Source: Setophaga petechia
Taxonomy: Eukaryota > Chordata > Aves > Passeriformes > Parulidae
Direction of reading: 5' to 3'
NCBI GenBank assembly: GCA_024362935.1
Contig: JANCRA010000008.1
Location: 35,434,557-35,498,556, forward strand
DNA length: 64,000 nt
The notes under the pieces: generated by a model
The model's database searches: none
Told to the model about the DNA's origin: nothing
Seen by the model: only the letters and a program-made list of their open reading frames with translations
Program-made: the position numbers and the translations under genes
In this document: positions 1 through 12,024 of the stretch, piece by piece
Numbering within the stretch: the stretch's first letter is position 1
Layout: each line of letters begins with the position of its first letter

Positions 1-3000
1 ACTTCAAAAAAGCTGCAAAAGAGAAAACAGAACATTCAAAGTCAGTCTGGCCACACTCACTAAATGGCAGTTTGACAAATTGCCCCATGTCGTTCCCTGA
101 AACAATTCAACAAAAAAGTATCCCATGACAGCAAAGCAGAGAGAAATACAATTGGACTAATTTGTCTAGCTCTTTTTGAGTAGGGATGGGTAGTATCAAC
201 TGATTTTATGTTTATGTTCAACTGAAAATCAGTCAGCTATTTTGGAAGAGTCTTCTAGAGCTGTTCCCTACCATTTTAGGGTACAAGCAAAAAGCATCTA
301 TTCACAGACCAGCTTTCCCACGAGAGAGTAACAAGGTGGGATGACAAGGTGCACAGTAGAAAACACCCTGGCAGTTTTCTGTTTTGATGAAGTTTCCTGC
401 TATGACTCAGAGCAGCATGAGCCTATTACTCACATCCCACTCCTGTGAGGAGCAAACAGGGGAGACAAACCTCATCTGCACTTGCTGATCTGTTATGGTC
501 TCAGCCACGCTGTTTTGCTCCACCATGCTCTGACAGTCCCACCTGCCCATGAAAACACCAGAACAGAGCAGCAAGGCCACTCTGAAGAAAGATAAAATGC
601 TGCATCTGAGCAGATAAAATCTATTACTGAGAAGTATCTTGCTGTAGGATGGGGATTTTTAGTCCAAGCCAGGTATAGCTGTCATCTTAAATCAGGTGAC
701 TCCTATATGTCAGCTAAAATATCTTTGGGGGGAAAAACCAAAATCCCAATATAAGAACTACAGCAAATGGTTGGGAATTCTTCAGCACAAGGCTGCACTC
801 ACCCATGAAATCTGAGAATCTGAAATTCAGAGCAGGAGATTCTATACATAATAAAACATTACAATATTGCCTTACAACTTGAAATGCATGTGTTTGGAGC
901 TGGGTGTCCAAAATCCTAAACTCCAAGGAAGACAAGTTTGCAGCTAATGGTATGGCACTGAAGTTTACCAATAGATAACCAGGTGCTTCTCCTTAAACTC
1001 CAGATTTGTGACTACATCTACTTACATCAGACCTTTTTCATACATTAAAAAAAATCAGATAGTTAATAAACTTTAGTGTGACCCAATACTGCCCAGGACA
1101 TAAGGACCCCTGAAGAAAGCTATTCAGTGGACACTTAAGAGAAGAACTAGTGGCCTTTTTATGAAGTGTGGGATAATGTAATGTATCTCAGACCCGGTGA
1201 GACATAATTCAGTTTTATCAACTGCAGAAGGGAATCCCACTGATCATCTCCATCTAACATTATTTTTCACTTCATCTGTCAGTAAGAGAGGACTGTGCTG
1301 TAAATACCATACATTTCTTTATTTCCTAAGCACTCCATGACTAAGAAAGTGATATAAGCAGAATTTTCTTGTGGGATATGAAGTTCTCTCCTTATTCTGT
1401 TAGTGAACTTTGGTGACATGATGGCAATGTTAAAATGTCCCCGATGATATTCAGGATTCTTTCCAAATTGGGTTGTTATTTATGTCATTAAGAAAATTTA
1501 TCTTTCAGCTTATCTGGCCCAGTGAGAGCACTGTACACTAACAGAATTTGTCTTTTTTTCATTTAGTGCTACTGACAGGTAAGTAATTTGTGGCTCTTGC
1601 CTCCAAAGAAAAGGAAGACAAATACTCTGGGTTTTCACATGTGATGTTCTCTTTTCTTTTACAGTCAAATTTAGAATAAAAGTAGCAAGCTTGTTACAGG
1701 CAGACCTGCTCTGCAGGTGGTGGTAAAATTGATATAGCCATTTTAAGCATAGTTCAGGCACATAGCTCAAAAGATGAGATGAAAGATGGGAAGTTAGTAA
1801 CAACAACAGCCATTCCATCTACAGAACCAATTTTCATCCAAACAACTAAATGCTTGCACATTTTAAAACCAAATTAAACACTGGAAGACAGATATGTTGG
1901 GATTGCATTGGAAAGACAAAACCATACATTTTAATGTAAAAGACCAGTGAGTTTTCTTTGCTTTTTATTTTATGGCTTTTATTTTATCTCTGAATGTTAC
2001 AAGATAACAAAGACTGATTAGCTGGGCAGCCATTAACTCCTTTAGAAGTGATGGGATTTATAACAGCAGCAAAGCTGCCAGTTTTCTCTTCTGTCTCTTG
2101 GGTAATTAGAGAATAACTGTCTTCCAGATGTGCTGGCAGGAACACTATATCAGTCTCTCTGTCTTAAATTCTTTTCCTCAATTCAGTAATTTTATGCTAA
2201 AAAGGAAGAAATATATTGTTTAGAAATGATAAAAATACAGTCCGAATTTGGACTCTATACTGAAAAGTAATCTATGGACACAGTTTTCTATGACACAGGA
2301 AAGTTGGACTGTTGTTTTCTTTGTACTATGCACCAAAACTATGCAAATAAAACTCTCTAGAAGCCAAAACAGTAAGCCAGACCAAATGTGTTCTGGGACA
2401 TTTCCAAGTCGGCTAGAGCTGATATTCATCCGATACTTCAGAGCCACCGTACTTCAGCCCACTGGTTGAACATCTTCTAAGGTACAAATTTCAATACTGC
2501 AATGTAGACAGAGAAAGTTAGATCCATTTAGTGACAAATCCCCTCCTCCCTTTATTTTCAAGTGGTTTCCCAGCTCTTGTATATTGCCATATATTTTTGC
2601 TGAGTGTTCACATTCCTAGCCCTGGGGGCAAACAGCTGAACACTTAATTACATGAAGTGTCACCATCCTCTGCAAAAAAGCTACCTGTTTGAAGAACTCT
2701 GCTGTCCCCCTGAATATGGGCAATTTCACAAGATCACAAACCATTCTAATTCTAGGTAACTAGAATTTAGCTTTCACACAAATCTGTTTAAATAAGGTTT
2801 TGTTAAATATATATTTTATTAAATACACACCATTCCTCAATTTCCAAATGACCTAAAGGTTTTTTGTGCTGTCCCACTCCAAAGTGCTGGTCTCAGCTCT
2901 ATATTACTGCAATTTTAAAATTTTATCAAATCTTTATAGAATAAAGTAGGTAAAAAAACTATTTCTTGATAAAATATGTGGTTTGCTCTCACAGTCCCTC

Positions 3001-3516
3001 AGATGCTATAAGCTGACAGCAAAATGTACTGCTGTAAAGTTTTGCAGTCATCACTGTGGTTTAGCAACCGAGGTCAGTGAGGAAGTTCCCATTTAGGTTC
3101 ATGCCAGAATGTGCATTCACACTATATCAGAGATTTCACAGTTATTTAAAATGACTACATTATAAACTTTGTTAAGGACTATCAAATCACATTTGCTTTC
3201 TTCAATTCTTTCAAAGTAAGTTTGCACACTTAAATTTTTTTTGTATACATGATCCGATTACAGTCCTTCATATTGTTTAAAATATATCTTCAGTTTAAAA
3301 AAAAAATCAAATTCTAATAATACATTACAAGGTATTTGCAGTAGCACACTGCATTGCAAGTCTAATATGCATCTGTTCTACTTCATTTAGGTCACCAGCA
3401 AACTTGTTTGGGAGTTTGGATCTATAACGATTCCAAGGACTTTTAATTTGTTACATATTTCCTGAAACACTGTTTTAATAATTTACTTCCCTGAATTATT
3501 TTGCCTTCATTTGCTA
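1..3516. other. Intronic unique sequence, nothing recognised
   Basis: AT-rich intronic DNA. Open frames of 60-100 codons occur on both strands (for example 1510-1818 minus), but they lack similarity I recognise and look like chance frames. No repeat family is confidently identified. Confidence 0.6.
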
Positions 3517-3962
3517 TTTGAATACTGTGTTCAGTTTTGGGTTCCTTTCTACAAGAAAGACCTTGAGGTGCTGGAGTGTATCCAGAGGAGGGCAATGGGG
3601 CTGGGGAAGGGTCTGGAGCACAAGTCCTGTGCAGAACAACAGGGGAAGTTTGGGTTATTTAGCCTGGAGAAAAGGAGGATCAGGAGAGAACTTACTGCTC
3701 TACAATTACCTGAAAGCAAGGTGGGGATCAGTCTCTGTTCCCAAGTAATAAGCAATAGGAGGAGATGGCCCCAAGTTATATCATACAAGGTTTAAATTGG
3801 ATATTACGAAAAAAATCCACCAAAAGTGTTGTGAAGCACTGGAACCAATTGCCCAGGGAAGCAGCTGAGTCATCATCCCTGAAGGTATTTAAAAGACAGC
3901 TAGATGTGGTGCTCAGGGACATGTTTTAGAGGTGTACTTGGCATTTTATGATTGTAGGATTC
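3517..3962 (+). mobile_element. CR1 LINE fragment, 3' end, 5'-truncated
   Basis: The sequence follows the 3' portion of chicken repeat 1 in order: a start like AATACTGTGTTCAGTTTTGG, then GAGGTGCTGGAGTG..CCAGAGGAGGGCAA, TTTAGCCTGGAGAAAAGGAGG, CTACAATTACCTGAAAG, GGATATTACGAAAAA, CACTGGAACCAATTGCCCAGGGAAG and GATGTGGTGCTCAGGGACATG. In the intact element this encodes the C-terminal end of the ORF2 reverse-transcriptase protein. Here the frame is broken by stops and small indels, so a short open frame at 3511-3795 is a remnant and not a gene. It is strongly 5'-truncated, which is typical of CR1. Confidence 0.93.
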
Positions 3963-3965
3963 CGT

Positions 3966-4085
3966 AAGTTTTCCTCACTTATGAGACCATATCAAAAGCA
4001 TTATGAAAGTCTAAACAAGATATCAGCTACTTGTACAATAGCAGCGCCCACCAACACAAGAACTGTATCACTCTATCACTGAAAT
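3966..4085 (-). mobile_element. Possible older CR1/L3-type LINE fragment
   Basis: Immediately after the plus-strand CR1 the sequence reads like the reverse complement of an internal CR1/L3 reverse-transcriptase segment. The landmark is GAGACCATATCAAAAGCATT, followed by a diverged match to the 'AAGTC.A..TATATCA..TCTACTGC' region. It is heavily decayed and the 3' limit is uncertain. The stretch just before the CR1 (about 3385-3510) might be the other half of the same old element, but that is weaker. Confidence 0.4.
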
Positions 4086-7000
4086 GACACAATTTTGATA
4101 AAGGACTAGAGATAACGTGATAACAAATAGATATGAGTAAAAAATAGTTATGAATGTACTTTGTATCCATCTATGAGAAATCTCTTAATGACCCTACTAT
4201 ATTTGTAGACTGAATGACCCTAGATTAACTGCAGAATAATTAGGAAATATCTTCATGGCACAGTAATAATAAATGTAATTCTATGAGGAAGCTACATCTC
4301 ACAGGCTTTTGAAGAAAAAAACAGAAACTGTATTAAAAGATACAAAATAGTAACACAAGACAGGAGAAACCTTGAAAGCATAATGTCTAATGGCATCAAT
4401 GCAAATTATAAAAGATTAGTTACTGAGAAGTGCAAAGAAAGGTTATTTAAGGTATAATTAAAGCATGTACAGAACTGTGTAACAAACTAGTACAGCTGCT
4501 TGTGATTGAAAGCCTAAATAGAAATGTCTTTAGATTGCATAAAGCTAAAAACCCCCATCTATTTACAAAGGAAACTTCAGAATCAGTTACAGAGAACTGA
4601 TCACTCTAATATCCTGAAATTGATACACAGGTACAGTAAATTTTAACCAATTATTATTATATATATCTGCATATATCTGCTTGTGTGTCTGGTACCCCAA
4701 CTTTGGTTGTAACTTGGATGCAATACACTAATTTATACCCAAATATGCTTCATAAAATATATGCTAAAATAAATCAGAATATAATTCATAAATATTTATA
4801 ATGGTGAAGGGAGAGAATGCTTCTTCTGAAAATATGCTAATGATCTGCAGTATCATGCAACTACAGCAGCAAACATAGCTGGATTTCTCTCAGAAAGTAT
4901 AACTTATTTATATAATAAAATGAATTAACCGAGCATTTCTTCCATATCAGCAGTTCTCTTGTTGCATTCCTGGCAACTCCAATTTCATTTTGAAACACAT
5001 TTTATTTTACTCATACATTACCTTATTAATCCTGACAGCAGCTAGTGAAAACAGTACACCAAATCAACCTAAAGTCTGATAGCAAGACCACCTTAGCTTC
5101 AAAAAGATAAAAGCAGAGCCAATGAAACAATGTTTGTCTCATAACCTCAGTCCTTCATAATCAAAGTGTAGCATATTACAACGAAGAAGAAAAAAGTATG
5201 TTCAGACTAGAATCACTAATTATGCATATTTTTCAACTATTATTCAGAGAAAGTTCTGGGATGTGAGGTATCACTCAAATGTGATTCAATTTTCAAAGAT
5301 AACTATAACATGAGTTATAATAATAGAAATAGAATTGTTTATGCAACAGAGCTTAAATACTCCAGATAAAACAGAGTTATTTTATTTAATATAAAGTGTT
5401 GGAAAGAATACTCACACAGCAATGAAAGGATACTCAGCTCAAACTATGCCAAGGGTCCTCCACCACTACAGACTGAATGGTGGAATGAATAAGCATTATG
5501 ATCCTTTTTTCACAAATGCCAGTTAAGATCAACAGTTTTATGGAGATTAGAATTCACTTATGTTGTTGAAACTATGTAAACTTTAGAAAATAAGTACACA
5601 TAGAAAATCTTGTTAATCTTCTAAATATCTTCAAATCATATTATACTTTTTGTCCCACTATTTTCCTGAAGCCTGTCATACATTTCTGAACAGTTCTTGA
5701 ATTTCTTACTTTTCTTCTAAAATACTACAATCCACAGGACTGTCACCTACTAAGATAAAATTATGTGACAAATTGATGTATGTCAATTATAAGTATTGCA
5801 ATATTAGGTCTTCCATATGTGTTTATATTCCTGCTTCTTTTAATACCTGTATTCATAGCAATAGTTACCTCAATAAAAAGGCTACATAGAATGTTTGTGC
5901 TACTAGAAATTTTCCAACCTCAAGAAAGGAAATAAAAGATAAACAGAGAAAGAAAACCATCCAAATAAATACCACACAGACTTTTCAGATACAAAATCTG
6001 ATCGAAATATTGCCTTGAAAATACAGAAGACAAATTACTACTCCTTAAATCCACAATGGCTTTCTAAATTCTGGCAGAAAAATGATTCTACCATGAGTAA
6101 ATGCCAATTAACTATTTTCATTAATGAAATTATTTCTAGAATAGCAGCACCCCAGGATAGAAATCCATAATTCTATCTAATAACAAAGTGGGCATCTGTA
6201 TGACACCATGCAGAGGAAAACCATTTTCTTTTTCCTGTTACTTTAAACTCCTATATTTTGTTAAGTCATACTCCCCTACCTTCAAAAAATAAACAAACAA
6301 AAAGTTAGGCAATTATATAGAAATAAAGCTGCATGTGCAATCTTAAATTTCCATCCTTGTGCACACATATTATGAAAAAGGTTTACACTGTTTTATGTTC
6401 TACTCTGAACTTTCAGCCTCCCTGGTTTTTGTCTCACTACCATTCTTCTTGTCTATTTAACCTATTCCTAAAGTTTTCAAAGTACAAAGCAAGGCTCACT
6501 ACACACCAGTGCTAATCTCTCAATTGGGAAAGCATCCCAGTCTCTTCCTTTTTTTCTGCAACTTCTTTCTGTTTGTCATCCTCCTTCTTCCCAGAACCCC
6601 TCTTGCTCACATCGCTCTTCATCCTCCTGTTTCATCATTCCAGCTCCTTGTTTCAAGGTCTTCTACAAACTTCAGATGGTCTACCTATGACCTCTCTGCA
6701 GTTCTGTCAAAAATGCTTCCAGTAGCAAAACACCTAAAAATATGAAGGCAAAAGAGTTTCTCATATTATTAGCCTTGGACATATCTCCTTAAACTCAATA
6801 ATCTATGACAGTTTGTTTGTTTTAATGGGGCTGAACAAGCTTTTCCTTCAACAATCCTTTCCAAAAGGCTGAACCAAAAATGTTGAAAAAGTCATTTAAA
6901 ATAAGGGCTAAATTCTAGACTGATTAATATTACAAAAATATGTACAAAAATACTACCAGCCACATATTTAAAACCAATTTTTGTAATAAGAAATGTCAGA

Positions 7001-10000
7001 AAATCTTGGAAATGCTAATAAAGTAAACTAAAATTGATGAAAAACAGTGTCTGTATAATACAATGTTCTGATACTTTGCAGTTGCAAAGTTCATTAATTA
7101 TTTAACAATTAATCACTTCATATATTGATTACCATACTTTATTTGTTTTTCGTTGTCCTCTTTCCAGCAACTTGGACCTTTTCAAAGTAGACCACCAGTG
7201 ACTGCACAGAAGGCTTCACTTGAGAAAAAAATCTCACATTTGCACCCAATTTTTGATTCTGCTAAAAACCGTGGGTAAGTGCTGTTGCTTCACTCATTCA
7301 GAGCCAACATAACAACTGCTTTGCTGTACATAATTCCATAATCACTCGTCTGCATATTTGTATTTGTAGGAGTTTGAAAGGTTTATTTCTTTTCAACGAA
7401 CATTCTTACTACAGGCCTAGCTAAATTAAAAATAAAATTGAATTAATATTTATATATGCCCTTTAAGAACACAATTTTAATTCAAATCACATGCAATCTT
7501 TTTGAATTTCTTGATAAGTCTTTGATTCAACTAAATAATTTGTGTTTCTTTCCAAAGGCAAAAGCAAGCATTCAAAAAATTATGATAAATTGAAGTAAGT
7601 ATAAAAATATAAACTACATACTGGGCCAGATTACCTTCCTTCAGCAGTGGAGAAAATGGCTTTGTAATACATTTTTAACAGAGGGACCCTAACATGATGG
7701 ATTATTTTACTTTGTTTGGCCAGTGTTTATATGGCTCTGAGCTCAAGACAGGCTCAACTGTTTCCTAAAAATATATATTCACACATCAGACAGTAGGTAG
7801 TCAGGTGTCAGTCTGTACTCTCTTGACAAAATGGAGCAAATATAGCTTAAGCCTGAATCAAAAGCCTGGATAAAGTAATGAACCACAAAAGTTTATGAAT
7901 TCAAGCTTCAAGAATTCAATTCAAGTTTATGAATTATCTACTAGAGATCAATATTTCCTACTTTTCTAAATTAAATGATATCTTGACATACTGTCTCCCT
8001 GAACGGAAAGATATAGCGCATCTTTCCTCTTCCACCAAAACAAACCCCAAATTTTATTCTGGCTCCCTATCTGTTAAACCATAATGCAGAGGAAATAATG
8101 GAGTAGCCAAAGTTCCTGATCTCTTAAACTGTACACACAGGGAATTAGACACTAATTATCTGCCACAAATTTTTAAATCACTTTGAGTATAAAGTTAAAT
8201 TATTTTAATAAGGACCTCTATTAATTTCCTTCTTTGTTCTTTCTTGCATAATTTCTGTTCACAGGAATAGCAGAAAAAAAATCCACCTACCTAAGGCGTT
8301 CCTTTTGTAAGACCTTTTACCACCACAATTTTAATTGAGAAACTCTTTTTGAAAAATATATCAAAGAAAAACTGAACAGCCTGTGCAATTAATAAAAACA
8401 TCTCTCTGCTAAACAATATTTGTTAGACTTCCTCCTTGTAATGCTAATCCCAATTAGTATTTTGATGCAAAATTCTATTACTTTGGTTTTCTTGTAACAA
8501 GGAATAAATCTGTTTGCTCCACAGAAATATCTGAATAAAGGAATTTCAGAAGATGCTAAGTTCTCAAGGCAGTGTTTAAAAAAGCTATTCAAACAAAGAA
8601 CTAATACAGAAATTTTTAGAAGTTTTCTAGTTCAAAAAACCACCAACCTTGCAAAAGGAAACACAGGTACATCAAATACAGGCCCTCATTTTCTGGGTAT
8701 ATGGTTTGTAGTATTTTCCACTTTCTCCCTTTTAAATTTTCTGTAGGGAAAACACAGTTTGGTTTGTAGCTAAAGGACAGACTTTCTAAGAACTGAGCTG
8801 TTTCTAAAGAACCGGTTTCTACGGCAGAAGAGGTCTTCAGCATTTTGTACCTACTTAAAGCTTTAAAATCAAGGCTTGGGACATTAAATAACTATTCAGA
8901 AGGAGTCATGTGCATTATCCCTCCAACATATTCACAACAGCTCCTTTTTTTACTAGTGAAAAATGTTGCATTTACAACCACATGCTCTCCTTTCAAGACA
9001 ATGCTTTCAGAGATGCTAGCTATATCTTTCCACCTGCCAAATATAAAACAGGAAAATCAATAGCAAAATAGTAAAAAGGATGTTATGCTTTGTTTTAAAG
9101 CTCGGTAATTTTTTCCACACTGGAGAAGGGTTGTATTCAAGTCACTTTGCCTTTGCAGAACTTGGGAGACTCAAACATAATGGAAATGCCAATTTCTGGG
9201 GTCCGTTTATAAGTTATTTTGACTCACGTATTCTCTTTGCTGCTTGTAGAGTCCATGTGGCACATCCAATATCCACCCAATCAACAGAAGAGCAATTTAA
9301 TACCTTTGTTATCAGAAGTTCTGTATGTAATAAAAACTACCCTCTATAGTGTCTCTATATTTATAAACATGAGTTTTTTCCACTGAGGCTTTGTAAGGAC
9401 TTAGTTTACTTATGTTAGGGGAATAATATTGTTATATTTTCTACTTGGATTTATCAAATAGCTTGGACATAAAATGTATTGCCTTGGTATCTTTTGAGAT
9501 AGTATATGTAGAAGTAATGAGTATTAGGGAAATTAATCCCCTTTATTTCTCAACAATTAACTCATTTTATTGGAATTTCATGGGGTTTTTGCCATTCCAT
9601 TCCCATCCTTCACTTCCCAAGTCAAAAATTTCATCCTCTTGAACTTTCAGACATTCAAGGATCATGTTTGCAGCAATCCAACAGCATCACAGACAATTTT
9701 ATTTAGACTATGAAAAAGCCATTTAAAGAGGAGTAAACAAAAAAGGAAAAATATTACAGGTCTAAATATTAAATATTTCCATGTCCTTTTTACCTTCACT
9801 GTCACCTTCCTCTTAAGACAACTCTTAAGGAACATCAATGTCCAGGTAGACTTCATAGTTCAGCTCAAGTTTAAATCAGTCTAGAACAGAGATCAGTAGC
9901 AGAGATTGTGGACTGACAAAAACTCATTGACCTTTTCTGTCACAGACAAAACTGCATGGACAATTTTTTTCCACTCCAGAGTAATACTGGGGGAAAGCTT

Positions 10001-11654
10001 CTGAGGGAAGTCAACGCAAATATGTCCTTGTGAATCTATAGAAGGTGATTATTATAACGTTTTTGTAATTTGAAATACTCTTAGATGGACGCAGAACGTC
10101 ACCATGACTCCAAATGCCCATTGGAGAAACAAGCAGCATTTCACACAACTTTTGGAACAGTGAATTTTAAAGAAAGATGTCCAGAACTCATTGTCCTCTC
10201 CTTCATAAATTCACAGCATCTCAATTTGTGATGGCCCAGAAATCTTAACATTTAATCCTGAGACGTTATTTAAAGTATTTCGTAATTAAAGGAGATTTAA
10301 TAGACTTTCTATGAGCACAGAGGTTAATATTGTCCCATCTTTTACAAATGAAAAGCTATCCACCCTAGTCTAATTCAATATACAGAATTGAAATCAATGA
10401 GAGTTCTATATAAAGAGCAAGGGTAGAGAATGATGCAAAATGTCAAGAGCTTCTATTTATAGGTACTGAAATTCTAACAAAAAAGAAAAAAGAAAAAGGT
10501 TTGCAAGGAACCGATCCTTTTGAAGTAAAAAATATTATCTTACTGTATAAACATAACCATGCAAACGTAGAAACTCTGTTCAATGTCTTAGGCATTGTCC
10601 TTGAAACTCCTTCTTTAAATGTTTAGAATTTGAAAGGGATCTCATTTCATTTGACCTTACATAGACCATAAACTGCAAAACTTCCAGAAATTGATACTAT
10701 ATTTTCCTTTTATGAAGGAGTAGAGACTTGTATTAAACTCAAGCTGAATAACACATATTGTTTATTTGTACTCCTGTAGCAGTACTTGAAGTAAAACAAT
10801 AACCTAATACACTTCTTAAAAATTACTTAAGTAGCTCTTAATGATACATTTCTGCTGGTAGCAAAATATTCCCTCCCTCCACATGAGATGGATGTGTATT
10901 CACATGCATCTTCAGTCTTTTCCCTTAAGTTTGGGACGTGGGCTTAGCTAAAATTACACTTTCTAATTGAACTCAAGCCTAAATTGCTACAACACCATTG
11001 CCATTGGTAATGTAAATCAATCAGTGCTATAGTGTAACAACTGTAAAAGCAGAAAAGACCAGGCTATTACTGAAAGGTATTTTTGCATGACTAATAAACT
11101 AGAAAACTTACATTGTAAATAATAATTCGGAAATAAAGGTTTAAAACAATGAAAAGGCATTAGAATTGCAGAAACAAGATCGTTTTGCCCTTTCTGTGGA
11201 AGTCAGAAAAGATGAATAGCAGACACCAGTTTATGTTGATATGCTTACAACAGAGGAAACTGTATCCCTAAATGCCACTATACTATTTTATGTTATCTTT
11301 TCATTGCCTCTAAAATCTGCTATATTTTTCTTAGACATATAAAAATATATATTTTCAGATTTACTATGGAGATACTGCCATTCCCTATTTATTGCTGGAG
11401 GTACACTGCAATTCTTCACAGACTCTCAAATTCTCCCCTAAATATCTAGGGTCAGATTCCATAAAACAAAAAGAGATGAACTTCACCCTGAACATTAAAC
11501 CATTTTCTCAACAGTAATTATTTTTCTATTACACACATTGGCCAGCTGACTCCTAGGAACCACAGACTAACTCTCTTTGCTAGGCTTTGTGAAGAGCTAA
11601 TACACACAGACACACGTGACCTAAAATTAATGTGTTATGCTGCATGAATCCCTA
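4086..11654. other. Intronic AT-rich sequence, nothing recognised
   Basis: Very AT-rich, with oligo-A/T stretches and short direct repeats (for example AAGTTTATGAATT near 7890 and 7923). Small open frames at 6333-6745 and 8389-9349 have no recognisable domain. No RNA gene was seen. Confidence 0.6.
4661..4680 (+). repeat. Tandem 10-mer in an AT-rich microsatellite
   Basis: ATATATCTGC occurs twice in a row, following a TTATTATTAT run and preceding a TGTGTG segment. Confidence 0.85.
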
Positions 11655-12024
11655 CTGCAATCTCCTTTTAGGTACAAAAAGGCTGCCATGAGGTCTTCCC
11701 GAAGCTTCTCTTCTCCAGACTGAACAACTCCAACTCTGTCAGATTGTTTTTTTACGGGACAGGAGCTACAATCCCTGGCTTTCTGACTCTCCTCTGGACC
11801 TGCTCCAGCTGGTCAATGTCCTCCTTGTGCTTGAGATGGATGCAGCACTCCAGGTGGGTCTCACAAGAGCAGAGCAGAGGGGCAGAATCACCTCCCTTGC
11901 CCTGTTGATCACGCTCCTGTTGGTGCAGCCCAGGATGCAGTTGGCTTTCTGGGCTGTGAGCGCACATTGCCGGCCCATGTCCAGCTTCTCTTCTATCAAG
12001 TCCTGTTCTTCAGGCCTGCTCACA
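11655..12024 (-). mobile_element. CR1 LINE fragment (ORF2 part)
   Basis: On the plus strand this reads as the reverse complement of CR1. Landmarks are AGGTCTTCCCGAAGCTTCTC, CTTCTCCAGACTGAACAACTCCAACTCT, CTCCTCTGGACCTGCTCCA, GCAGCACTCCAGGTGGGTCTCAC, AGCAGAGGGGCAGAATCACCTCCC, GCAGCCCAGGATGCAGTTGGCTTTCTGGGC and GCGCACATTGCCGGCCCATGTCCAGCTTCTC. About 40 bp around 11745-11785 departs from the expected sequence, suggesting a small replacement or indel. Open frames on either strand here (11752-12234) are derived from this repeat. Confidence 0.93.

Noticed and set aside
3511..3795. 94-codon plus-strand frame
   Set aside because: It is the broken ORF2 tail of a CR1 element, not a host gene.
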